Shown here one piece after another: positions 1 to 6,802 of a stretch of DNA of 64,000 nt. Where the stretch lies: positions 1 through 64,000 of the forward strand of contig DATDRW010000069.1 in the NCBI GenBank assembly GCA_035291545.1. Direction: 5' to 3'. Source of the stretch: UBA11373 sp035291545 (GTDB lineage: Bacteria > Actinomycetota > Acidimicrobiia > Spongiisociales > UBA11373). Every line of letters begins with the position of its first letter. Positions within the stretch are counted from its first letter, which is position 1. Position numbers and translations under genes: made by a program. The notes beneath the pieces are model-generated. The model was given only the letters and a program-made list of their open reading frames with translations. It was not told the DNA's origin and ran no database searches.

Positions 1-103
1 AGAGCCCGGTGAACACGATCAGCCGGTTGCGCGGCAGCTCGAGCGAGATGTTCTTCAGGTTGTGCTCGCGGGCACCCCTGATGACGATGGAATCGGTCGA
101 CAT
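1..103 (-). CDS. uvrA: UvrA, excinuclease ABC subunit A (N-terminal fragment)
   Basis: Only the first 34 or so codons lie in the window; the gene runs off the left edge. The translation from the ATG at 103 begins MSTDSIVIRGAREHNLKNIS and continues into a stretch typical of the start of UvrA, just ahead of its first Walker A motif. UvrA is the DNA-damage sensing ATPase that loads UvrB in nucleotide excision repair. The uvrB gene lies about 530 bases away on the same strand, with a small tatA-like gene between them on the other strand. The identification is good, but nothing can be said about the rest of the protein. Confidence 0.9.
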   Translation of the reverse strand, partial: MSTDSIVIRGAREHNLKNISLELPRNRLIVFTGL

Positions 104-214
104 GGCCCGTCCCCGGCGGAGGGCGGCGATTGTACCGCCTACCCTGGACGGAATTTCAGGGGTGGGATTCGGGGTACGAGTGCCGGGGAACTCCTGGCCG
201 GTCGCGGATTGGGG

Positions 215-311
215 GCGATGGGCGAAAGGCGATGGGCGACACCACGAGCTTGCAGCTTGCAGCTTGCAGCCCCGCATTCGGTTGCTTGCCAATTGCAAAT
301 TGCGAATTGCG
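215..311. repeat. Heptamer-period tandem repeats between uvrA and tatA
   Basis: Three short arrays sit in this divergent intergenic region, each with a 7-base period. At 215-242 the units are GCGATGG, GCGAAAG, GCGATGG, GCGACAC. At 247-270 there are three exact copies of AGCTTGC plus AGC. At 291-311 the units are AATTGCA, AATTGCG, AATTGCG. The unit sequence changes between arrays but the period does not. Similar 7-base arrays occur at five other intergenic places in the window. The region must also carry the divergent uvrA and tatA promoters, but no clear -35/-10 pair was recognised. Confidence 0.85.
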
Positions 312-381
312 GGAGGCCCGGAGTGGCCGACCTCGGCCTTTCCCCTACACTCCCCTGCAGACGAGCGGGAGGATCCGACCC

Positions 382-582
382 ATGTTCCGACAGATCGGCG
401 GCGGCGAGATCATCCTCATCCTCGCCGTGCTCCTCCTCCTCTTCGGCTCCACGAAGCTCCCCGCGTTGGCCCGGGCTCTGGGAAAATCGGCTCGTGAGCT
501 GCGCAAGGGCATGCGGGAGGAAGACGAAGGCTCGGAGAGCGCCTCGGACAGCGCGGAGCGCTCGGGGGGCGACGAAACCTGA
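382..582 (+). CDS. tatA: TatA/TatB-family twin-arginine translocase subunit
   Basis: A 66-residue protein of the TatA family, which forms the membrane component of the Tat pathway that exports folded proteins. The layout is the usual one: a short N-terminus containing GGGEIILI, one hydrophobic helix (about residues 9-22), the FG hinge (LLLLFGSTKLP), an amphipathic helix (ARALGKSARELRKGM) and an acidic disordered tail. The ATG at 382 puts the helix at the expected distance from the start, and GGGAGGATCC lies upstream. No tatC or tatB is nearby. The length favours TatA over TatB. It is convergent with uvrB. Confidence 0.85.
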   Translation: MFRQIGGGEIILILAVLLLLFGSTKLPALARALGKSARELRKGMREEDEGSESASDSAERSGGDET

Positions 583-589
583 CGGGTCG

Positions 590-607
590 CCGCCCCGATT
601 GGGGTGG
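590..607. terminator. GC-rich hairpin between convergent tatA and uvrB
   Basis: The sequence CCGCCCC-GATT-GGGGTGG folds into a 7-bp stem (one G-T pair) with a 4-base loop. It lies in the 48-base gap between two convergent stop codons, where a bidirectional terminator is expected. There is no T-run on either side, so this is a plausible rather than certain terminator. Confidence 0.45.
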
Positions 608-630
608 TGCTGCGACGACCTGAGCTGCGA

Positions 631-2643
631 TCAACCGGCGATGCGCGTCATCTCCCGCAGCTCGCGCTTGAGATCCTCCACCTCGTCGCGCAGCCGGGCG
701 GCGTACTCGAAGCGAAGCTCGGAGGCCGCCTCCCGCATCTCCTCTTCGAGGCTCCGAATCAGCCTGGTGAGGTCGTCGACGGGCAGCTCGATGGGGGCAC
801 GCGGCTGCACCTCGCGGCGTCGACGCTCCACCGCCGGAGCGTCCCTGCTCTGCAGCAACTCGAGGATGTCCGACACCTTCTTGCGGATCGTCTGCGGGTC
901 GATGCCGTGTTCGGCGTTGTACGCCACCTGTGCCGCCCGCCGCCGGTTGGTCTCGCTGATCGCCCGGCGCATCGACTCCGTCACGGAGTCGGCGTACATG
1001 ACCACCCGCCCGTCGACGTTGCGGGAGGCACGGCCGATCGTCTGGATGAGCGACGTCTGGGAACGGAGGAATCCCTCTTTGTCGGCGTCGAGGATCGCCA
1101 CCAACCCTACTTCGGGAAGGTCGAGACCCTCGCGCAGCAGGTTGATGCCGACGAGCACGTCGAACTCGCCGAGACGCAGGTCGCGCAGGATCTGCACCCG
1201 CTCGAGCGTGTCGATGTCGGAGTGGAGATAACGCGCCCGCACCCCGACCTCGAGCAGGTACTCGGAGAGGTCCTCCGCCATCTTCTTGGTGAGCGTGGTT
1301 ACCAGGACCCGCTGGTTGGACTCCGCACAGACCCGGATATCCTCGAGCAGGTCGTCGATCTGCCCCCGGGTCGGCCGGATCACGACCTCGGGGTCGACGA
1401 GGCCGGTGGGCCGGATGATCTGCTCCACGACCCGCGAGGAGTGTTCGATCTCCCAGGGGCCCGGCGTCGCCGACAGGAACACGGCGTGGTGGGCGCGCTC
1501 CAGCCACTCGTCGAACCGGAGCGGCCTGTTGTCCAAGGCGGAGGGGAGCCGGAACCCGTGCTCGACCAGCACCTCCTTGCGGCTGCGATCGCCCTCGCTC
1601 TGACCGTGGAGTTGCGGAATCGTCACATGCGACTCGTCCACCACCATCAGGTAATCCTTGGGGAAGTAGTCGAGGAGCGTGTACGGCGCATCCCCCGGCC
1701 GTCGGCCGTCGATGTGACGCGAGTAGTTCTCGATTCCGTTGCAGTAACCGAGCTCGCGCATCATCTCGAGGTCGTGGGAGGTGCGCATCCTCAGCCGCTG
1801 CGCCTCCAGCAACTTCCCGCGTTCCTCGAGCCAGCGGAGCCGCTCCCCCAGTTCGACCTCGATCGCGGTGAGCGCCGAACGCATCCGTTCCTCGGTCGCG
1901 ACGTAATGGCTGGCCGGATACACCCAGAACTCGGGGAGCTCGGCCAGAACTTCGCCGGTCACGGGGTTCATCTCGGTGATACGTTCGACCTCGTCGCCGA
2001 AGTACTCGACGCGGAACACCGTCTCCTCGTACGCGGGCATGACCTCGAGGGTGTCGCCCCGGACCCGGAACCGCCCCCGGATCAGGTTGACCTCGTTCCG
2101 CTGGTACTGGATGTCGACGAGCCGGCGCACCGCGTCGCCGAGGGGGTACTCGACCCCCCGCACCAGGCGCAGCACCTGGCCCTCGTACTGTTCGGGAGAG
2201 CCGAGGCCGTAGATCGCCGACACCGAGGCGACGATCACGACGTCACGCCGGGTGAGGAGCGCAGCGGTGGCGCTGTGCCGCAGCCGCTCGATCTCATCGT
2301 TGATCGTCGCGTCCTTCTCGATGTATGTGTCGCTCTGCGGGATGTAGGCCTCAGGCTGGTAATAGTCGTAGTACGAGACGAAGTACTCGACCCGGTTGGC
2401 CGGGAAGAACTGGCGGAACTCGTTGGCGAGCTGGGCGCCCAGGGCCTTGTTGGGAGCGAGGACCAGCGTGGGCCGTTGCACCTTCTCGATGAGCCAAGCG
2501 ATGGTCGCCGACTTCCCGGAGCCGGTGATGCCGAGCAGCGTCTGGAACCGCTCCCCCGCCTCCACGCCCTCGGCGAGCCGGGCGATCGCCTGTGGCTGAT
2601 CTCCGGCGGGACTGAAGTCGGAGACGACCTGGAACGGGTTCAC
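631..2643 (-). CDS. uvrB: UvrB, excinuclease ABC subunit B
   Basis: Full-length UvrB (670 aa), the DNA-opening helicase-like subunit of nucleotide excision repair. Near the start are the Q-motif-like SPAGDQPQAIARL and Walker A GITGSGKSAT. The beta-hairpin tyrosine motif YFVSYYDYYQPEAYIP follows, then the DEXH-like VVDESHVTIPQL, the helicase C motif VGINLLREGLDLPEV, and a C-terminal UVR domain ending in RFEYAARLRDEVEDLKRELR that contacts UvrC. The start is a GTG at 2643 (VNPFQVVSDFSP); the frame stays open upstream but lacks family resemblance there. The gene follows coaE by 32 bases on the same strand, a common actinomycetote order. Confidence 0.97.
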   Translation of the reverse strand: MNPFQVVSDFSPAGDQPQAIARLAEGVEAGERFQTLLGITGSGKSATIAWLIEKVQRPTLVLAPNKALGAQLANEFRQFFPANRVEYFVSYYDYYQPEAYIPQSDTYIEKDATINDEIERLRHSATAALLTRRDVVIVASVSAIYGLGSPEQYEGQVLRLVRGVEYPLGDAVRRLVDIQYQRNEVNLIRGRFRVRGDTLEVMPAYEETVFRVEYFGDEVERITEMNPVTGEVLAELPEFWVYPASHYVATEERMRSALTAIEVELGERLRWLEERGKLLEAQRLRMRTSHDLEMMRELGYCNGIENYSRHIDGRRPGDAPYTLLDYFPKDYLMVVDESHVTIPQLHGQSEGDRSRKEVLVEHGFRLPSALDNRPLRFDEWLERAHHAVFLSATPGPWEIEHSSRVVEQIIRPTGLVDPEVVIRPTRGQIDDLLEDIRVCAESNQRVLVTTLTKKMAEDLSEYLLEVGVRARYLHSDIDTLERVQILRDLRLGEFDVLVGINLLREGLDLPEVGLVAILDADKEGFLRSQTSLIQTIGRASRNVDGRVVMYADSVTESMRRAISETNRRRAAQVAYNAEHGIDPQTIRKKVSDILELLQSRDAPAVERRRREVQPRAPIELPVDDLTRLIRSLEEEMREAASELRFEYAARLRDEVEDLKRELREMTRIAG

Positions 2644-2675
2644 CGGGCAACGATACCCGGGGGCCAGGACGCGAA

Positions 2676-3260
2676 TCACACGGCGGTGATCTCGTCCCAG
2701 ATCCGCCGACACTGCACGCCAAGGCCCGCCTCGTCGCCGCTGTTGTCGATCACCCAATCGGCGGCCGCGAGCCATTCGCCTCGCGACACTTGCCGGCTCA
2801 TGACTCGGCCCACGTCGCCTGCGGACATGCCGCCGCCGCGGGCGATGGTGCGCTCGATCCTCGTCGCGTCCGGTGCGTCCACCACGATCCACGGCCACCC
2901 GCGCCCGATGAGGTCGCGCAAGACGGGCACCTCGACGAGCACGATGTCGCCCGGGTGGGCGTCGACCGCGGCGACGATGACTCGGCGGATCCCCGGGCCG
3001 GTGATCCCCTCGAGCTCTCGCAGCTGCGCGGCATCGGCGAAGACAATCCGGCCGAGCGCGCTCCGGTCGATCCCGCCGGATGCGTCGACCGCCTCCGGCC
3101 ACCGAGCCGTCACCGCCGCCGTTTCGGAGGTCCCGGGCGCCAGCACCCTGCGCCCCGCCTCGTCGCCGGACACCACTACCGCCCCGAAAGAGACGAAGTG
3201 GGCCGCCGCGGCCGACTTGCCGCTCCCGATACCGCCGCCGAGGAAGAATTGCCCGTCCAC
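2676..3260 (-). CDS. coaE: Dephospho-CoA kinase
   Basis: A 194-residue kinase for the last step of coenzyme A synthesis, phosphorylating the 3' hydroxyl of dephospho-CoA. The P-loop is GGGIGSGKS at about residues 7-15. It is followed by the family features SGDEAGRRVL, a lid region rich in arginine (ARGGGMSAGDVGRVMSRQ) and the C-terminal DWVIDNSGD. The GTG at 3260 is chosen because the protein then begins right at the first beta strand (VDGQFFLGGG); longer frames add unrelated sequence. The gene is only 10 bases after the CpaE-like gene and 32 before uvrB, so the three are probably co-transcribed. Confidence 0.93.
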   Translation of the reverse strand: MDGQFFLGGGIGSGKSAAAAHFVSFGAVVVSGDEAGRRVLAPGTSETAAVTARWPEAVDASGGIDRSALGRIVFADAAQLRELEGITGPGIRRVIVAAVDAHPGDIVLVEVPVLRDLIGRGWPWIVVDAPDATRIERTIARGGGMSAGDVGRVMSRQVSRGEWLAAADWVIDNSGDEAGLGVQCRRIWDEITAV

Positions 3261-3270
3261 CGGGGCGAGG

Positions 3271-5139
3271 CTAATGGGCCGTGTCGCCGGTCCGGACGAG
3301 GCCGGCCAGCACGTGAAACGCGCGGGCCACCCTCGACCGGGGGCTGAGCGCCACAACCGGGATCCCCTCGTTCACGGACTGTGGCACCAGCCGGTCGGAC
3401 GGGATCGAGCCCGCCACGCGGAGCCCCAGGCTTCGTTCGAGCTCGACGAGGTCGAGTCTCGCCTTGGCGTTGACCCGATTGACCACGAGCTGGATACGAC
3501 CCATCGGGAATCCGGCGCCGCGGAGCGCGTCCAGGGCGATCTTGGCGTTCTTCACCGACGGGAGGTCCATGTCGACCACGACGAGGACGTCGTCGGCCTG
3601 TTCCAGAACCGTGATCAGGTGATCGTCGAAGATCGGCGGGGTGTCGATCACGACGACCTCGTAGAGCGCGCGCAGTCGATCGATGATGGCTGCGATGAGC
3701 TTCGCCGGAACCTCGTCCTCACTGGTGGGAAGGACCGGGGCGGGAAGGACGCGCAACCCGCTCTCGTGGCGGAGGAGCATCGACTCGAACCGGGCATCGG
3801 AGAGGTCATCGATCTTCCCCACGAAGTCCAGGAGGGTCCGCGACGGGTCCAACTGCAGCATGAGCGCCACGTCACCGAACTGGAGATCGGTGTCCACGAT
3901 GACGACCCGGCCGTCGCCACGCTGGAAGGTCAGCGCCATGGCCAGGTTGGTGGCGGTGACCGTCTTGCCGGAGCCGCCCTTACCCGCCATGACCGCGACC
4001 ACCCGGCCTCCCCCGGCGGCCGGCCGCAGAGCCGGGGAGGGTGTCGGCTCCGGGTGGGCGAAAGGTGAGGCGGCGGGAACGCCGCTCCGCAGCGGAGACT
4101 CATCCTCGGGGTGGACGACCACCAGTTCGTCGGCCTCGCGCCGCATCGTCGGTGGTGGTGCCGGTGGAGGGGGTGGGTACTCGAAGACGGGGTCAACGGT
4201 CGGCGGAGGAGACCACGCAGGAAGGGCCGGTGCCGCGTCGAAGACGGGGTCAACGGCTTGTGGTGCGAATGCCGGAGGAAGCGGCTGGACCACATTGACG
4301 ACGGGGTCATCGGTCGGCGGAGGAGACCACGCAGGAAGGGCCGGTGCCGCATCGAAGACGGGGGCATCGGCTTGTGGCGCGAATGCCGGAGGAAGCGGCT
4401 GGACCACATCGACCGAGCGCGGGGAGTCGGCTTCGGCCGCGGTCAGAGGCACCCGAGCCGGGGGCGGAGTCCCGACGATCGGACCCGGCGGCGTCACGCG
4501 GCCGGCGCCGGCCACCACCTCGATCGGCGGGGATGCCACCACCGTTGGGGCGTCGTCGGGGACCTCCCGGGCATCGGTGCGCCCAACCGGCCTCGCCTCT
4601 TCCCACTCGGGATCCGGAGCGAACAGACGGTCGTCCCCGGGATGGGCAGGCGCCGGCAACGCCGGCGCGGTCGGGGCGGTGAATGCTGCGGGCACGGCAG
4701 AGCCCGCTACGGCCTCGATCTCCACCGAGACGACCGGACCATCGTCCGGTTCCCCGACCGCAGCCGGTCCGGGATGTCCGCCCCGCGCGGCGGCGAGGAT
4801 CTCGTCGACCTTGCCCGGCGTGAGCGGCGTTTCCACGACGCCGGCGAGGCCCGTCTTCATCCCGGCGAGCATCATCCGGTTGGTGACCAGGTTTGCCACC
4901 AGTACCAGCGGGAGGGTGGGATCGACGGTTCGGAGATCCCGCGCCGCAACGATGCCGTCCTCAGAGCCGAGTGAGGGACCGAGCACTGCCACATCGATGC
5001 GTCCGCCGGGAACGATCTCGGCGGCCTCGTCGATACTGCGCGCGGTCAGGACCCGCTGCCCGGAAAACAGCATGCGGGCATCCTCGGCGAAACCCTGGTC
5101 GGCATCGACGACGAGCACGAGACGCCGCTGGGACTGCAT
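3271..5139 (-). CDS. CpaE-like pilus-assembly/MinD-family ATPase with receiver-like domain
   Basis: A protein of about 622 residues in three parts. Residues 1-115 resemble a response-regulator receiver (VLVVDADQGFAEDA), but the usual phospho-aspartate site reads VAVLGPSLG and the beta-5 lysine is a threonine (VVETPLTP), so phosphorylation is unlikely. Residues 120-370 are a proline/alanine-rich linker with two 38-residue repeats. The C-terminal 250 residues are a ParA/MinD-type ATPase with a deviant Walker A (MAGKGGSGKT), VIVDTDLQFGDV and VVIDTPPIF. This is the CpaE/TadZ architecture, which localises type IV-like (Tad) pilus or secretion machines. No other pilus gene is in the window. A GTG six bases upstream is the alternative start. 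It sits between rpsA and coaE, usually neighbours. Confidence 0.82.
   Translation of the reverse strand: MQSQRRLVLVVDADQGFAEDARMLFSGQRVLTARSIDEAAEIVPGGRIDVAVLGPSLGSEDGIVAARDLRTVDPTLPLVLVANLVTNRMMLAGMKTGLAGVVETPLTPGKVDEILAAARGGHPGPAAVGEPDDGPVVSVEIEAVAGSAVPAAFTAPTAPALPAPAHPGDDRLFAPDPEWEEARPVGRTDAREVPDDAPTVVASPPIEVVAGAGRVTPPGPIVGTPPPARVPLTAAEADSPRSVDVVQPLPPAFAPQADAPVFDAAPALPAWSPPPTDDPVVNVVQPLPPAFAPQAVDPVFDAAPALPAWSPPPTVDPVFEYPPPPPAPPPTMRREADELVVVHPEDESPLRSGVPAASPFAHPEPTPSPALRPAAGGGRVVAVMAGKGGSGKTVTATNLAMALTFQRGDGRVVIVDTDLQFGDVALMLQLDPSRTLLDFVGKIDDLSDARFESMLLRHESGLRVLPAPVLPTSEDEVPAKLIAAIIDRLRALYEVVVIDTPPIFDDHLITVLEQADDVLVVVDMDLPSVKNAKIALDALRGAGFPMGRIQLVVNRVNAKARLDLVELERSLGLRVAGSIPSDRLVPQSVNEGIPVVALSPRSRVARAFHVLAGLVRTGDTAH
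4186..4413. repeat. 114-bp tandem duplication inside the CpaE-like linker
   Basis: Two adjacent 114-base units (4186-4299 and 4300-4413) are nearly identical. Each encodes a 38-residue segment containing VVQPLPPAFAPQA and FDAAPALPAWSPPPT. The unit length is a multiple of three, so the reading frame is kept. The few differences (for example gtcaac versus gtcatc) suggest a fairly recent duplication that lengthened the disordered linker. Confidence 0.95.
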
Positions 5140-5243
5140 CTCCACCTTTCTCGATCCGCGTCCGGACCTACCGAAAACATCGGAGCCCAGATGGGGAACT
5201 TGAGGACGGAGGGCTAGTCACCTGGCAGAAGGTGACAGGCACT

Positions 5244-5306
5244 AGAAACCAGAGACCAGAAACCAGATATCAGATGTCAGAGACCTGGTCTCTGATGCCT
5301 GATGCC
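5244..5306. repeat. Nine-unit heptamer array beside the rpsA stop codon
   Basis: Reading the + strand in steps of seven gives AGAAACC, AGAGACC, AGAAACC, AGATATC, AGATGTC, AGAGACC, then the complementary sense TGGTCTC, TGATGCC, TGATGCC. The switch from AGAGACC to TGGTCTC makes an inverted repeat (AGAGACC against GGTCTCT) that can form a small hairpin. The array ends exactly at the rpsA stop codon and fills much of the gap between rpsA and the CpaE-like gene. It belongs to the dispersed 7-bp repeat set seen elsewhere in the window. Confidence 0.9.
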
Positions 5307-6706
5307 TACTTCCTCCCGATACCGCGCTGCTTGAGTTCTTCGAGGATCGCCTCCAGGGAGGCGTCGGCGTTGAAGGTGGGCGCCGGTCCTTCGCCCGCCT
5401 CCTCCTTCTCGAACTCCTGGCTCTTCTTGCGCTTGCCGCGATCGCCTCCCGCCGCCGGAGGCGGACCGGGACGACGCTCTTCCTCCTGCCATTGGCTTCG
5501 GCTCTCCCACTCCGGAAGCGCCTGCTTGATCGACAGGCTGATGCGCCGGCGTTCGCCGTCGATCTCGGTGATCTTCACCTTGACCGGCTGCTCGACCGAT
5601 AGCTCGAGTTCGGGGCTCTCCACGTGATGCATGGCGATCTCCGAGACGTGCACCAGACCCTCGACACCATCGGCGACCGACACGAAGGCCCCAAACGGCA
5701 CCGTCTTGGTGACCTTTCCATCGACGACGTCGCCGACACCGTGGGCGCCGCTGAACGACTCCCACGGGTCCTCGCGAGTCTGGCGGATCGACAGAGAAAT
5801 GCGCTCGCGGTCAAGATCGACCTCGAGCACCTTCACCTTCACCTTGTCCCCGACGGACACCACCTCGGAGGGATGGCTGACGTGCTGCCAGGACAGCTCG
5901 GAAACGTGCACGAGGCCGTCCATCCCGCCCAAATCCACGAAGGCGCCGAAGTTGACCACCGACGAAACCACGCCGTCACGCATCTCACCGGCCTTGAGCT
6001 CGTCGAGGAAGGCCTGCCGCTGCTCCTGCTGCTCCTCCTCGAGGTAGGCGCGGCGTGAGAGCACGACGTTGTTGCGGTTCTTGTCGAGCTCGATCACCTT
6101 CGCCTCGAGCGTCTCTCCGATGTAGGGGTGAAGGTCGCGGACCCGGCGCAGCTCGACCAGGGACGCCGGGAGGAACCCGCGCAGGCCGATGTCGACGATG
6201 AGCCCACCCTTGACGACCTCGATGACCTGGCCGGTGACCGTGCCGGCCTCGTTCATGACCTTCTCGATGCGGCCCCAGGCGCGTTCGTACTGGGCGCGCT
6301 TCTTGGACAGGATGAGCCGTCCCTCGGAATCCTCCATCGTGAGGACCAGGGCCTCGATCTGCTCACCGACTTTGACGATGTCGGCGGGATTGACTGTATT
6401 CCGGATGGACAATTCCTTCGCAGGAATGACGCCCTCGGATTTGAAGCCGATGTCGACGAGGACCTCGTCGGGGTCCACCCGCACGACCGTGCCGGTGATC
6501 AGGCTTCCCTCTCTGAACTCCACCACGGTCCGCTCGACGGCGGCCGCGAAATCTTCGGCGGTGAGGTCGTTGGGGATGTCTCCCAACCCCCTCATGGCCG
6601 CGGCCTGGTCGGCCACCTGCAGGCGGTCGTTCGTCGGTGCGTCGCCTGCCGGCGCCTCGACGGCCGCTGCATCCGCAGCGGGCGCGGTCACTGTCTCTTT
6701 GGTCAT
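5306..6706 (-). CDS. rpsA: 30S ribosomal protein S1
   Basis: A 466-residue S1 protein with four S1/OB domains, roughly at residues 66-135, 153-222, 240-310 and 323-395. Clear S1 signatures are VLVDIGFKSEGVIP, LIVDIGLRGFLPASL, NFGAFVDLGGMDGLVHVSEL and PFGAFVSVADGVEGLVHVSE. Four domains is the usual number in Actinomycetota, against six in E. coli. A basic/acidic disordered tail follows (GDRGKRKKSQEFEKEEAGEG). S1 binds mRNA at the 30S platform and helps start translation. The ATG at 6706 has GAGGTGA about 9 bases upstream. It lies downstream of polA on the same strand. Confidence 0.96.
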   Translation of the reverse strand: MTKETVTAPAADAAAVEAPAGDAPTNDRLQVADQAAAMRGLGDIPNDLTAEDFAAAVERTVVEFREGSLITGTVVRVDPDEVLVDIGFKSEGVIPAKELSIRNTVNPADIVKVGEQIEALVLTMEDSEGRLILSKKRAQYERAWGRIEKVMNEAGTVTGQVIEVVKGGLIVDIGLRGFLPASLVELRRVRDLHPYIGETLEAKVIELDKNRNNVVLSRRAYLEEEQQEQRQAFLDELKAGEMRDGVVSSVVNFGAFVDLGGMDGLVHVSELSWQHVSHPSEVVSVGDKVKVKVLEVDLDRERISLSIRQTREDPWESFSGAHGVGDVVDGKVTKTVPFGAFVSVADGVEGLVHVSEIAMHHVESPELELSVEQPVKVKITEIDGERRRISLSIKQALPEWESRSQWQEEERRPGPPPAAGGDRGKRKKSQEFEKEEAGEGPAPTFNADASLEAILEELKQRGIGRK

Positions 6707-6731
6707 GGGCTTAGGTTCACCTCGAACGGGG

Positions 6732-6758
6732 GTCCCCGGACGCCAAGGGTCCGGGGGC
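6732..6758 (-). terminator. Strong hairpin between polA and rpsA
   Basis: CCCCGGAC-GCCAAGG-GTCCGGGG is a perfect 8-bp stem (6734-6756), extendable by a G-T and a G-C pair, in the gap after the polA stop and before the rpsA start. No T-run follows on the minus strand. It could terminate polA transcription or be a structure in the rpsA leader. Confidence 0.5.
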
Positions 6759-6802
6759 GGGTCAGAGCGTACCACAGCGCCTCCGGCCGGGACCAGCCGG
6801 GT

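Noticed and set aside
604..4068. A 1154-codon open frame on the plus strand
   Set aside because: It lies antisense to uvrB, coaE and the CpaE-like gene, all of which have strong family motifs. Its translation is low-complexity and arises from high GC content.
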